Shown here piece after piece: positions 52,067 through 61,410 of a DNA stretch of 64,000 nt. A model generated the notes under the pieces. The model was not told where the DNA came from, did no database searches, and saw only the letters and a program-made list of their open reading frames with translations. The position numbers and the translations under genes are program-made. Source of the stretch: Lactobacillus helsingborgensis (GTDB lineage Bacteria; Bacillota; Bacilli; Lactobacillales; Lactobacillaceae); the NCBI RefSeq assembly GCF_000970855.1, contig NZ_KQ034047.1, positions 501,820-565,819 of the forward strand, written 5' to 3'. Within the stretch, counting starts at the first letter, position 1. Each line of letters opens with the position of its first letter.

Positions 52067-54049
52067 ATGAATTCAGAATTAGACCAATTATCAGTTGATA
52101 CAATTAGAAATCTAACTCTTGATGCGGTTCAAAAAGCTCATCATGGTCATTTAGGAATGCCTTTAGGAGCAGCTCCTTTAGGCTATACTTTATGGCGGTA
52201 TTTTCTTAAGGTTAATCCGGCAAACACAGAGTGGTTTGATCGTGACCACTTTGTCTTGAGTGCTGGTCACGGATCAATGCTTCTATATTCACTACTACAT
52301 TTAGCAGGCTTCCCGCTTTCTATAGCAGATATTAAGCAGTTTCGTCAATTACACAGCCTGACCCCAGGCCATCCTGAATATGGCAAAACAGCAGGAGTCG
52401 ATGCCAGCACAGGTCCACTAGGGCAAGGATTTGCCATGGGAGTGGGAATGGCGATTGCGGAAGCTCATTTGGCAGACAGATTTAACAAACCTAATTTCCC
52501 TGTTATTAATCACTATACGTATGTAATTTCAGGCGATGGTGATTTTGAAGAAGGCGTTTGCCAAGAGGCAGCATCTCTTGCCGGTAATTTAGGTTTAAAT
52601 AAACTAATAGTCTTATGGGATGCTAATAAAGTAACATCGGACGCCGATTTAACAGCTTCGAATACTGAAAACGAATTACAAAAATTTGCTGCTATGGGCT
52701 GGAATACACTGGAAGTTGCTGACGGCAATAATTGCCGTGAAATTTATAATGCTCTTAGCACAGCTAAGCGCTGTTCAGACAAACCAACTTTGATCAAAGT
52801 TAATACAATCATCGGTTACGGTTCGACCCTTCAAGGTACCAATGCTATCCACAGTGATCCTGTTTCAGAGCAAGAAGCAGAACATATGAAAGAGCAATTT
52901 GGCTTTACTGATAAAGAAGATTTTTATGTGCCCGAAGAAGTAAAACATTGGTTTTCCGCTGTTAAAGAAAGAGGAGCTAAAGCTGAACAAAATTGGCTTA
53001 GTTTAAAACAAAATTATTTAAAGCAGTTTCCGCAACTGGGCCAACAATTAGAACAAATTATGACTAATGAGCTTGCCCTACCTGATTTTACTGATATTAA
53101 AATCACAGGAGAATTAGCTACAAGAGCTGCTTCTGGTAAAGTTCTTAATGACATTTATCAGCTATACCCTATTCTAGTAGGTGGGAGTGGTGATTTAGGC
53201 ACATCAAATAAAACCACAATTAACAATAAGTTTTTTATGTCTAAACATCGTTATCAAGGTCCAAACATTTACTTTGGCATTAGAGAATTTTCTATGGCAG
53301 CAATTGCTAACGGAATAACACTGCATGGTGGGCTACGTGGCTATACCGGAACATTTCTAGTATTTTCAGATTATATGAGAAGTGCTATCAGGCAAGCAGC
53401 AATTATGAATACACCTACAATTTTTGTTTTTACACATGATAGCCTTTATGTAGGGCAAGATGGACCTACTCATCAACCTGTTGAACAATTAATGTCACTA
53501 AGAGCCATGCCTAATATTACAGTTTTTCGACCTGCAGATAATAATGAGGTTAAAACTGCTTGGCAATTAGCCCTAAAGTCTGCCACAACCCCAACTGCAA
53601 TTATTTTAAACCGTCAGCCTGTACCACAACTTGCTGGAAGTGACAGTATTAAAGCTGAAAAAGGTGCCTATATTATTTCCGAAGCTGCTAATAACAATCC
53701 TACTGGGATTATCATTGCAACAGGTTCAGAAGTAAGTTTAGCAATTGCGGCCCAAACTATTTTGGCAGATCAGGGGGTTTATGTGAGAGTTATTTCAATG
53801 CCATCATGGGAACTATTTAGCGAGCAAACTCCAGAATATCAAACTAAAATTCTGCCTGTTAATATTAAAAATAGGATGTCTATTGAATTGGGAGCTACAA
53901 TGGGCTGGCAACAATATGTTGGTCTGGACGGCGTTCGCATGGGTTACGATCATTTCGGCGAATCTGCTCCAGCTTCTGACATTATTAAGATGATTGATTT
54001 CACTCCCCAACACGCAGCACAATTATACTTAAATTCTTTTCCAAAATAG
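52067..54049 (+). CDS. tkt: Transketolase
   Basis: 660 aa, full length. Start VDTIRNLTLDAVQKAHHGHLG, the TPP motif GDGDFEEGVCQEAASLAGNL ending near NKVT, and the C-terminal-domain signature HDSLYVGQDGPTHQPVEQL are intact. It moves two-carbon units between pentose and hexose phosphates. It is 23 nt after the EIIC gene with AAAGGAG, so it belongs to the PTS operon and marks the product as entering the pentose phosphate pool. Terminator at 54090-54125. Confidence 0.95.
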   Translation: MNSELDQLSVDTIRNLTLDAVQKAHHGHLGMPLGAAPLGYTLWRYFLKVNPANTEWFDRDHFVLSAGHGSMLLYSLLHLAGFPLSIADIKQFRQLHSLTPGHPEYGKTAGVDASTGPLGQGFAMGVGMAIAEAHLADRFNKPNFPVINHYTYVISGDGDFEEGVCQEAASLAGNLGLNKLIVLWDANKVTSDADLTASNTENELQKFAAMGWNTLEVADGNNCREIYNALSTAKRCSDKPTLIKVNTIIGYGSTLQGTNAIHSDPVSEQEAEHMKEQFGFTDKEDFYVPEEVKHWFSAVKERGAKAEQNWLSLKQNYLKQFPQLGQQLEQIMTNELALPDFTDIKITGELATRAASGKVLNDIYQLYPILVGGSGDLGTSNKTTINNKFFMSKHRYQGPNIYFGIREFSMAAIANGITLHGGLRGYTGTFLVFSDYMRSAIRQAAIMNTPTIFVFTHDSLYVGQDGPTHQPVEQLMSLRAMPNITVFRPADNNEVKTAWQLALKSATTPTAIILNRQPVPQLAGSDSIKAEKGAYIISEAANNNPTGIIIATGSEVSLAIAAQTILADQGVYVRVISMPSWELFSEQTPEYQTKILPVNIKNRMSIELGATMGWQQYVGLDGVRMGYDHFGESAPASDIIKMIDFTPQHAAQLYLNSFPK

Positions 54050-54089
54050 GTTAGGATTTAGAGATAATTTAAAGCAATAACAACTAAAT

Positions 54090-54125
54090 ACGCGTTTTTA
54101 ACACCAGTTTAAAAACGCGTTTTTT
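54090..54125. terminator. Terminator shared by tkt and rsgA
   Basis: ACGCGTTTTTAA (54090-54101) pairs perfectly with 54109-54120, 7-nt loop, then TTTTT. A-rich on the other side, so it may work in both directions. Confidence 0.8.
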
Positions 54126-54148
54126 ATTTATATTTTCCCCTGTAAAAA

Positions 54149-55177
54149 CTACATTGGCGGCTTGCGGTAATTACGCTTACTCATTGCTTCTCTCTTGCCT
54201 TCTGCTTTGCGGCTCAATTTTTTGGCGGTTTTAGCATCAAGATAGCCCTGTGTAGATTGGCTTTCTTCCTGCAGCTGAAGAAATTGATCATAAGACTTGC
54301 GCTCTAGCGTACCATTCTTCACGGCAGCTTTAACTGCACAACCCGGTTCGTCAATGTGCTTACAATTACGAAAATGACAATTTTGGGCCAATTGTACAAT
54401 CTCAGGAAAAACCTGCGCCAAGTCACTAGCGCCCACACCAACACTTTTTATTCCCGGGGTATCAATCAAAACAAAATCACCCTGTTCAATCAAAATTAGC
54501 CGCGAACTAGATGTGGTATGACGTCCCTTATCTGTTTTGCCACTAATATGACTAGTTGCCATTACCTCTTTTTGAGCAACAGCATTTACTAGGGTTGATT
54601 TGCCTACTCCAGAATTGCCATAAAAAGAAACTGTTTGTCCTGGTATAATACTGGCTCTCAATCCTTCGATTCCCTCTGTTGTCACACTCGAAGTAGCAAA
54701 GACAGCAATATCAAACTCATCTGCAAGTTGTGCAGCTATCTCTGCGCTTTCCGGGTTGAGATCTGATTTTGTTAAAACTAGGGAAGTTTGATACTCATCA
54801 TCTTTTTGAAAAGCATACAAATAACGCTTAATACGTCTACTTTTAAAATTCTTATTCATGGAGATACAAATAAACAATTGGTCTATATTGCTGGCAGCAT
54901 CTTTTTCCTGAACATGATACCCTTCACCCGTTAACCTGCCTAATGTACTATATCGTGGCAAACGCTGATTAATTAAGTCAAAATCAGCTTGGGGTTCTAA
55001 GGCTACCCAGTCGCCTACTAAAAATTGTTCGGTTCTATTTTTAGGGATAGCATTTATTTCAGCGCCGTTTAAATGTATAACTTTATACATCCCTGCAGAA
55101 TTCAGCGATATACGTCCCAAAGTTGCATTATCATCAACTTGTTCATGTTGTTTATACGTGTTTAATCCTAATTCCAT
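54149..55177 (-). CDS. rsgA: Ribosome small-subunit-dependent GTPase A
   Basis: 342 aa, circularly permuted GTPase. Motif order is G4 (LTKSD, 135-139), G1 (GNSGVGKST, 187-195), G3 (DTPGIK, 239-244), after an N-terminal OB fold. The C-terminal zinc site has Cys267, Cys272, His274 and Cys280. It assists late 30S maturation. Second-class relatives of this size are common in lactobacilli as extra copies, so it may not be the only RsgA of the genome. Confidence 0.9.
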   Translation of the reverse strand: MELGLNTYKQHEQVDDNATLGRISLNSAGMYKVIHLNGAEINAIPKNRTEQFLVGDWVALEPQADFDLINQRLPRYSTLGRLTGEGYHVQEKDAASNIDQLFICISMNKNFKSRRIKRYLYAFQKDDEYQTSLVLTKSDLNPESAEIAAQLADEFDIAVFATSSVTTEGIEGLRASIIPGQTVSFYGNSGVGKSTLVNAVAQKEVMATSHISGKTDKGRHTTSSSRLILIEQGDFVLIDTPGIKSVGVGASDLAQVFPEIVQLAQNCHFRNCKHIDEPGCAVKAAVKNGTLERKSYDQFLQLQEESQSTQGYLDAKTAKKLSRKAEGKREAMSKRNYRKPPM

Positions 55178-55270
55178 AGTTATCTCCTAATAGCAATGGT
55201 TAAAATTATTAATCAACTTTTTATCATTTTCTCACTATTCAACCTAACTCGCAATTAGGTTTTTAACAGA

Positions 55271-55298
55271 AAAAAACGAGACCTCAGCCTCGTTTTTT
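55271..55298. terminator. Terminator downstream of ilvE
   Basis: AAAAAACGAG (55271-55280) pairs with CTCGTTTTTT (55289-55298), 8-nt loop; symmetrical A and T tracts. Confidence 0.8.
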
Positions 55299-55315
55299 GT
55301 TCCCGAATTTCCAAC

Positions 55316-56338
55316 TTATTCTATTGTTTGGACCCAGCCATCTGGTCCTTTCTTATTACCATATTGAATATCAACTAGTTCATTATAAAGCTTAGTAGTA
55401 ATCGGACCTGTTTCTGTTTCACTGTAAATAACGTGCTTTTTACCTTTATAAGTAATTGAGCCCACAGGGGAAATTACCGCAGCTGTCCCCATCGCACCAG
55501 CTTCTTTCATGTTAAAAGCTTCTTCTAAAGTAATTTGCCGTTCAACTGGGTCTAGTCCTTGCCACTTAGCGACTTCCAAAAGTGAGCGCTTAGTAATCGA
55601 AACCAAAATTGATTTTGACTTCGGTGTGACAAATTGACCTTCTTGGGTAATACCATAAAAATTGGCACCACCAAATTCATCAACATATTTATGTTCACGT
55701 GGATCAAGGTACAAGCAATCGGCATAACCATTTTGATGCGCATCAACAGCTGGAAGCAGGCTGCTGGCGTAGTTACCTGATGTCTTTGCTCGACCCGTAC
55801 CGGCATAAGCGGCACGATCATAATCACTAACAATGTAATCTGCAGGGTTCAATCCTTTAATATATGCACCAACGGGAACCGCAAAAATGCGGAAAGTATA
55901 TTCATCGGCTTTTTCAACGCCCAAAACTTTAGAAGTTCCCACCATAAGTGGTCTTACATACAGAGTTGCGCCGCTATCATAAGGCGGCACAAATTCTTTA
56001 TTTGCTAAAACCACTTGTTTCACTGCGTCAACAAACCTATCTTCTGGAAATGGCGGCATGGCTAAACGCTTTGCTGAAAGAGCAAAACGATGGGCATTTT
56101 CATCAGGTCTGAAAAGATTAATCTTACCGTCTTTTCGCCGATACGCTTTTAATCCTTCAAAAATTTCTTGACCATAGTGCAGTACTTCCGCACCCTCAGA
56201 AAAAGTCATGGTTGAATCTTCAGTCAGTTTACCTTCCTGCCATTCACCATTTTGATACTTAGCCTCATAGCGATAAGGCAGATCACGATATTTAAATCCC
56301 AGATTCTTCCAATCCAGGTCTTCTACTCGTTGTTTCAT
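55316..56338 (-). CDS. ilvE: Branched-chain amino acid aminotransferase
   Basis: 340 aa, fold-type IV PLP enzyme of the BCAT type II size. LHYGQEIFEGLKAYRR near 53-68, YVRPLM, and the PLP Lys185 in GRAKTSGNYASS are intact; EFGGANFYGI follows. It exchanges amino groups between Leu/Ile/Val and their keto acids. Single gene with TTGACA promoter. No branched-chain biosynthetic genes are adjacent, so it may serve catabolism or keto-acid salvage. Confidence 0.95.
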   Translation of the reverse strand: MKQRVEDLDWKNLGFKYRDLPYRYEAKYQNGEWQEGKLTEDSTMTFSEGAEVLHYGQEIFEGLKAYRRKDGKINLFRPDENAHRFALSAKRLAMPPFPEDRFVDAVKQVVLANKEFVPPYDSGATLYVRPLMVGTSKVLGVEKADEYTFRIFAVPVGAYIKGLNPADYIVSDYDRAAYAGTGRAKTSGNYASSLLPAVDAHQNGYADCLYLDPREHKYVDEFGGANFYGITQEGQFVTPKSKSILVSITKRSLLEVAKWQGLDPVERQITLEEAFNMKEAGAMGTAAVISPVGSITYKGKKHVIYSETETGPITTKLYNELVDIQYGNKKGPDGWVQTIE

Positions 56339-56367
56339 ATGAATTGTCCCCTATATACAAAAAACAC

Positions 56368-56390
56368 AAAGCTGAAAATCTTTCAGCTTT
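56368..56390 (-). other. Leader hairpin of ilvE
   Basis: AAAGCTGAAA (56368-56377) pairs perfectly with 56381-56390 around 3 nt. On the minus strand TGTGTTTTTTG follows, so it could be a weak attenuator, or simply stabilise the 5' end. I found no T-box sequence. Confidence 0.4.
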
Positions 56391-56414
56391 TTAATATTAA
56401 TTTAATTGCTAACT

Positions 56415-56443
56415 AATTTAAACCAAATTTTCACTGCTGTCAA
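56415..56443 (-). promoter_or_regulatory. ilvE promoter
   Basis: Perfect TTGACA (56438-56443), 17-bp spacer, TAAATT (56415-56420) on the minus strand. Confidence 0.6.
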
Positions 56444-56502
56444 TAGCTTTACCCGTTCTTTTTTTATATTACCATTATTCTATTTTTATATTGATTAACT
56501 GC

Positions 56503-56518
56503 TGTTTCACGTGAAATA
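56503..56518. promoter_or_regulatory. parS-like ParB binding site
   Basis: TGTTTCACGTGAAATA matches the bacterial parS consensus TGTTTCACGTGAAACA at 15 of 16 positions and retains the full CACGTG core. It is intergenic, between ilvE and the clp terminator. ParB/Spo0J loads at such sites to segregate the origin region, so the window may lie in the origin-proximal part of the chromosome. Confidence 0.7.
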
Positions 56519-56527
56519 ATATCAACC

Positions 56528-56566
56528 AAAAAAAGGGGTCATCCCTTTACGAGATGATCCCTTTTT
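56528..56566 (-). terminator. clp gene terminator
   Basis: AAAAAGGGGTCATC (ending 56543) pairs with GATGATCCCTTTTT (56553-56566) with one G-U; TTTTTT follows on the minus strand. Confidence 0.8.
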
Positions 56567-56570
56567 AAAA

Positions 56571-58673
56571 TTAGTCTTGTTTTACTTTTTCTTTAGTTTC
56601 AGCTTTTGGTTCTGGTTTTTCAGTAATGTCCAAAATAGCAGCATCATTTAAGTAAACATGCTTGTCATCAGCTGTAAACTTAACTTCTTTAGTGTCAGGC
56701 TCCTTCATTAATAATTTAGCAATCGGTGTCTCCAAGTCTTGCTCAACTACTCTGCGTAAAGGTCTTGCACCAAATTTCTTATCATAACCTTTTTCAGCCA
56801 GATAAGCTTTAGCCTCATCAGATACTTCAACTTTCACATTCTTTTTAGCTAAAACATGTGCCATCTTCTTTAAGTAAATATCAATGATCTTATTCATATC
56901 ATCTTTAGTTAATGAATTAAACGGCACGATCGCATCAAGCCTATTCAAAAATTCAGGTCTGAAGTATGCTTCCAGAGCTTTAATCAGCTTATCATGATCA
57001 ACCTTGCCGTCTTTTAATAATTGGTCAGAATAACCAGCATTAGAAGTCATGATTAAAATTGTATCCTTAAAGGAAACAGTCCTACCTTGAGCATCAGTCA
57101 AACGACCATCGTCCATAATCTGAAGCAAGGCATTAAATACTTGTGGATTGGCTTTTTCAATTTCATCGAACAAAATTAAGCTGTATGGTTGGTGACGAAC
57201 TTTTTCAGTCAATTGACCGCCCTCACCATAGCCAACGTAACCTGGGGCAGAGCCAATCAGTTTATTAACAGCCATCTGATCTTGATATTCAGACATATCA
57301 AGTCTAATAAGATGATTTTCACCACCAAATAGTTGGATGGCCAATTGTTTAGCTAATTCTGTCTTACCTACACCGGTAGGACCAGTTAATAAGAATGTGC
57401 CAGTAGGACGATCATTGTCTTTGAAAACTTGTTTACGGGCAATTGCGTCAGTAATGACATCAACCGCATTATCCTGATCAATAACCACTTTCTTTAATTT
57501 CTGAGCCAAATCAAGGTTCTTTTGTCCTTCACTTGCGTGCAGTTCGCTCATTGGAATTTTGGTCTTGGCTTCAATCAAAGCGTAGATATCCTCATCGGTG
57601 ACATGCGGCGTTGCTTTCTCATCTACATGATTAGCTTTGTCGCGTAAGTCTTCAATCTGCTTCTTCAGCTCGCTTGCTCTACTGTAATCTTCTTTTTTGG
57701 CAGCAGCTTCTTTTTCACTTTCCAGCTTTTTAATCCGCTTCTTTAAAGTTGCTTCATCATCAGGAATAGTGTCGAGACCCTTTTTGGCACCTGCTTCATC
57801 CATTAAATCAATGGCTTTATCAGGTAAATAACGTCCCTGAATGTAACGCTGTGATAATTCAACCGCCAGTTTTAAAGCACTGTCATTGTATTTTACATGA
57901 TGGAAAGCTTCATATTTATCTTTTAAACCCTCCAAAATTTTGACAGTCACTGCAGCAGATGGCTCAGGAACTTGCACTGGTTGGAATCTACGTGCCAGTG
58001 CCGCATCATTTTCAATTCTCCGGTATTCACTCGTGGTCGTTGCACCTATTAAGTTCAAGTCACCACTAGCTAAAGCCGGTTTCAAAATATTAGCGGCATC
58101 ACCGTTATTGTTTTCAGAATCCGTAGAACCTGCCCCAACTATATTGTGCAATTCATCAATGAATAAAATAATATTGGGGTTCTTCTTAGCTTCATCAATT
58201 ACTTTTTTAAGACGTTCCTCAAAACTACCACGGAGACTAGATCCGGCAACCATATCATTAATGTTGATTGCAATAATATGCTTATCCTTCATTTTATCTG
58301 GAACATCGCCTGTAGCAATTTTTTGTGCCAAGCCTTCAACTATAGCAGTTTTACCAACACCAGCCGGTCCCACTAAGACCGGGTTGTTCTTCTTACGTCG
58401 ACTCAAAATTTCAATTACTTCCTGAATCTGTTCGTCACGACCAATAACAGGATCGTATTTATTCTTTTTAGCCTGTTCAACCAGGTCAACGCCAATTGGT
58501 TTTTGACCTTGCTTTTGTCCGCCTTGTGCATTTTGTTGAAAATCCTGGGGAGAAATGTTCATGCTACTAGAATAGTGAATAGGAATAGCCCCGCCGTTAT
58601 CATTAGTATTGTTAAAGAAAGAATTGTTTAATTCATTAAATAAATCGTCAAAATCGTTATCAAAATATGCCAT
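56571..58673 (-). CDS. Clp/Hsp100 AAA+ ATPase, ClpE-like without zinc finger
   Basis: 700 aa. An Asn/Phe/Asp-rich N-terminus (FDDLFNELNNSFFNNTNDN) replaces the usual ClpE zinc finger and recalls ClpL. AAA1 has GPAGVGKTA (102-110) and FIDELHNIVGAG; a UVR-like coiled segment (KKEDYSRASELKKQIEDLR) lies between; AAA2 has GPTGVGKTE and SAPGYVGYGEGGQLTEKVR. The C-terminus is charged (KPEPKAETKEKVKQD). UVR and AAA sequence favour ClpE; gene naming is uncertain. It would unfold proteins under heat stress, with or without ClpP. A CIRCE operator lies in its leader. Confidence 0.9.
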   Translation of the reverse strand: MAYFDNDFDDLFNELNNSFFNNTNDNGGAIPIHYSSSMNISPQDFQQNAQGGQKQGQKPIGVDLVEQAKKNKYDPVIGRDEQIQEVIEILSRRKKNNPVLVGPAGVGKTAIVEGLAQKIATGDVPDKMKDKHIIAININDMVAGSSLRGSFEERLKKVIDEAKKNPNIILFIDELHNIVGAGSTDSENNNGDAANILKPALASGDLNLIGATTTSEYRRIENDAALARRFQPVQVPEPSAAVTVKILEGLKDKYEAFHHVKYNDSALKLAVELSQRYIQGRYLPDKAIDLMDEAGAKKGLDTIPDDEATLKKRIKKLESEKEAAAKKEDYSRASELKKQIEDLRDKANHVDEKATPHVTDEDIYALIEAKTKIPMSELHASEGQKNLDLAQKLKKVVIDQDNAVDVITDAIARKQVFKDNDRPTGTFLLTGPTGVGKTELAKQLAIQLFGGENHLIRLDMSEYQDQMAVNKLIGSAPGYVGYGEGGQLTEKVRHQPYSLILFDEIEKANPQVFNALLQIMDDGRLTDAQGRTVSFKDTILIMTSNAGYSDQLLKDGKVDHDKLIKALEAYFRPEFLNRLDAIVPFNSLTKDDMNKIIDIYLKKMAHVLAKKNVKVEVSDEAKAYLAEKGYDKKFGARPLRRVVEQDLETPIAKLLMKEPDTKEVKFTADDKHVYLNDAAILDITEKPEPKAETKEKVKQD

Positions 58674-58709
58674 ATGTAAACACCCCTTTGATAGGTTATA
58701 AATTTGTAA

Positions 58710-58736
58710 TTAGCACTCGATGAGTTCGACTGCTAA
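58710..58736 (-). promoter_or_regulatory. CIRCE element (HrcA operator)
   Basis: TTAGCACTC (58710-58718), 9-nt spacer, GACTGCTAA (58728-58736): one mismatch from the 9-9-9 CIRCE consensus TTAGCACTC-N9-GAGTGCTAA. It lies between the promoter and the clp start codon, the standard place for HrcA repression. Confidence 0.93.
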
Positions 58737-58751
58737 CTGCTTACATATTAT

Positions 58752-58779
58752 ATTATAGCAGGTTATCCACAGAAAGCAA
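58752..58779 (-). promoter_or_regulatory. Extended -10 promoter of the clp gene
   Basis: On the minus strand TGCTATAAT (TATAAT at 58752-58757) with TTGCTT (58774-58779) 16 bp upstream. Transcription would start near 58745, just before CIRCE. Confidence 0.75.
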
Positions 58780-58827
58780 CTTTTTTACTTGTTTTTTCCA
58801 CAATTATTGCTTATTTTTCCACAGTAG

Positions 58828-58871
58828 CAAAAAAGCCTGATATAGCAGCACTTAATTTGTACTATCAGGCT
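58828..58871 (-). terminator. Terminator of the UvrA-like gene
   Basis: AGCCTGATA (58834-58842) pairs perfectly with 58863-58871 around a 20-nt loop; TTTTTTGC follows on the minus strand. Confidence 0.7.
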
Positions 58872-58881
58872 CTGGTTAAGA

Positions 58882-61410
58882 TTATTTTTGATATAATTTA
58901 AATTGTTTTCTTAGATATTTACCGGTTAAACTGGCAGATTTTTGAGAGATATCCACAGGAGTACCGCTTGCTACAATTTTTCCTCCTTGAAGTCCACCTC
59001 TTGGTCCCATATCAATCATATAATCACTGTTAGCCATAATATCTAAATCGTGGGTAATAGTAATAATCGTTCCTTTTTGATCAAGTAATTTCTGAAATAC
59101 TTTTAACAGCGTTCTGACATCCTGTGGATGTAACCCAACTGTAGGCTCATCAAAAACAAACAGAGTGCCCTTTTGTCTTTGATGAATATGACTAGTTAAT
59201 TTCAAGCGCTGCGCCTCTCCACCCGATAAAGCTGGAGTTGATTCTCCTAAATGAAGGTAGCCCAAACCCATGTCATGCAAGGTACGAATAGTTTTGTTAA
59301 TTTTAGGTTCTTCTTCAAAAAGTCCTTCTTTTAATGCATCATCAACTGAATAATCCAATACATCCGCAATACTAAGATTATGCCATTTTACTTTTAAAAC
59401 ATCTTTGTTAAAGCGATGCCCTCCGCATACTGAACAAGTTTCGACCATATCTGGCAAATATTGTATATCAAGTGAAATCACTCCCGTACCATTACATGCC
59501 GGACATGCACCTTCTTTATTATTGTAGGAAAAATGAGCAGCAGTATATCTTAATTTTTTTGCTAATGGTTGTTTGGCAAACAGTCTGCGCAAATTATCCA
59601 TAATGTCAGTATAAGTTGCAACAGTTGATCGTTGATTTTTGCCCACAGGTGAAGAATCAACACTAACAATATTTTTAATACCAGGATTTACTAAATTTTT
59701 TACCCATTCTTGTCCATGATTATTTTGTGCCTTAAGGGCAGGGATAAGAGAATCAAGTATCAAAGTTGTTTTACCAGCACCAGAAAAACCGGTTACTGAC
59801 GTTAAGCGGTTAATAGGAATCTGAGCATGAATATTTTGTAAATTAAACCGATCCGTTACAGTAAATTCTACTTTACCCTGATCAAAAATATGATCTGCAT
59901 CCGCTCTTTGACGAACAAGTAGGGCTGCTTTTCCTGATAAATATGGACCAATTAGTGATTTATCATTATGCTTAATGTCTTGAGGTATTCCCTGGGAAAT
60001 AATTTCTCCACCTTGACTTCCAGACCCTGGACCAATTTCAATTACCCAGTCAGCTGCATTGATAATGGCAGTTTCATGGTCAACCACAACCAGAGAATTT
60101 CCTTGATTAACCAATTCGTGAAAAACTTCTATTAGTCCCGCCACATTGTCAGGATGTAGTCCCACAGATGGTTCATCTAAAACATACAGCACACCTGTTG
60201 TTTCTGTGCGCAAAGTTCGCCCCAGCTGGATTCTTTGAAGTTCACCTGTGGACAAGCTGCTGGCTTGACGATCTAAGCTCAAGTAGTCCAGTCCTAATTT
60301 TAATAGCGGCTTCACTTGGTGCATTAACTCGTCAATTAAGTTTTTAGCTAGATCATACATATTTTGCGGCAGCGCTGCTAAAATTTCTTTCATATAATGA
60401 CCTAATTGATCCAGAGTCAATTGTTCAGCTGCTACAATATTTTTACCGGCAACCAGTTGCTGCCACCTGCTAGGATCAATACGATAGCCATGACAACGTG
60501 GACAAGTGCTAAATTTATAAAAAGAGTTTATTCTTTGCAAACCCCGCTCCGACTTGGTGGTTTTGCGTGAGTTAGCTACAGCATTATAAGCATTTTCGTA
60601 TAGTGCATCTAAGTGATAGACCCTACCCGTTGAAGTCGGCAGGTCAATCGGTACCTTGCGCTCTTTTCCATGCAGCACAATTTCTTTTTCTTTGGCGTTC
60701 AATTTTTTATACGGTATATCTGTGCGCACTCCCAACTCCCGCGCAATACGCCACATCCAATTACGACCTGGAATTTGCCAAGTAGCAACTGCCCCTTTTT
60801 CAAGAGACAAATTTTCATCAGCAATAATTTTACTGTCGTCAATTTGCTCAACAGTTCCCAGTCCCTGACACTTTTGACAGGCACCATCCGAATTAAAGGC
60901 GAAATCTTCTGCACTATAAGCATAAAATTGCACGCCACATGTTGGGCAAGTCAGCCGGCCCATTGCATCTCCGGTTAAATCCATTGCCTCAGCAATTTTA
61001 ATAGTCGGTGAAATCCTGTGGCCGTTGGGACAAACCGGTGAACCTAAACGCGAAAAAATTAGACGTAAAATATTAAAGACCTCGGTAACAGTACCTACCG
61101 TTGAACGTATACCTGGAATGGCCGGGCGTTGGCGCAAAGCCAAAGCCGAGGGAATGTGTTTTACTTCATCAACTTGTGCACGTCCAACTTGACTGATACG
61201 TCTCTTAGTGTATGCTGCTAAAGAATCAAGGTAGCGTCTTGCTCCTTCAGAATACAAAATGCCCATCGCTAAGCTTGATTTACCAGAACCACTTAAGCCC
61301 GATATAGCTACAAATTTATGTAAGGGAATATCAACGTTAATATTTTTCAGATTATTAACTCTGCCACCAATTACTTCAATATGTGTGGGCTGTTTGTGAT
61401 ACTTCATCAA
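58882..61410 (-). CDS. UvrA-like ABC ATPase (UvrA2/drug-resistance type)
   Basis: 842 aa, about 100 shorter than canonical UvrA. Two ABC cassettes: GLSGSGKSS (38-46) with LSTGELQRIQLGR and LDEPSVGLHP; GFSGAGKTT (~540) with LSGGEAQRLKL and FDEPTVGLHP. Zinc modules CPTCG...CQKCQG and CPACNG...CSVCGG are present. The shorter length and operon with a membrane-bound hydrolase and an EIIC suggest the UvrA2/DrrC-like class, linked in other bacteria to DNA-binding drug tolerance, rather than the housekeeping UvrABC subunit. Start overlaps the DUF915 gene by 4 nt. Confidence 0.87.
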   Translation of the reverse strand: MMKYHKQPTHIEVIGGRVNNLKNINVDIPLHKFVAISGLSGSGKSSLAMGILYSEGARRYLDSLAAYTKRRISQVGRAQVDEVKHIPSALALRQRPAIPGIRSTVGTVTEVFNILRLIFSRLGSPVCPNGHRISPTIKIAEAMDLTGDAMGRLTCPTCGVQFYAYSAEDFAFNSDGACQKCQGLGTVEQIDDSKIIADENLSLEKGAVATWQIPGRNWMWRIARELGVRTDIPYKKLNAKEKEIVLHGKERKVPIDLPTSTGRVYHLDALYENAYNAVANSRKTTKSERGLQRINSFYKFSTCPRCHGYRIDPSRWQQLVAGKNIVAAEQLTLDQLGHYMKEILAALPQNMYDLAKNLIDELMHQVKPLLKLGLDYLSLDRQASSLSTGELQRIQLGRTLRTETTGVLYVLDEPSVGLHPDNVAGLIEVFHELVNQGNSLVVVDHETAIINAADWVIEIGPGSGSQGGEIISQGIPQDIKHNDKSLIGPYLSGKAALLVRQRADADHIFDQGKVEFTVTDRFNLQNIHAQIPINRLTSVTGFSGAGKTTLILDSLIPALKAQNNHGQEWVKNLVNPGIKNIVSVDSSPVGKNQRSTVATYTDIMDNLRRLFAKQPLAKKLRYTAAHFSYNNKEGACPACNGTGVISLDIQYLPDMVETCSVCGGHRFNKDVLKVKWHNLSIADVLDYSVDDALKEGLFEEEPKINKTIRTLHDMGLGYLHLGESTPALSGGEAQRLKLTSHIHQRQKGTLFVFDEPTVGLHPQDVRTLLKVFQKLLDQKGTIITITHDLDIMANSDYMIDMGPRGGLQGGKIVASGTPVDISQKSASLTGKYLRKQFKLYQK

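Noticed and set aside
56339..56440. T-box or amino-acid leader upstream of ilvE
   Set aside because: No T-box consensus and too short a leader; only a simple hairpin is present.
57940..58425. 161-codon plus-strand ORF opposite the Clp gene
   Set aside because: Antisense to the conserved first AAA domain, no ribosome site, no recognisable motif.
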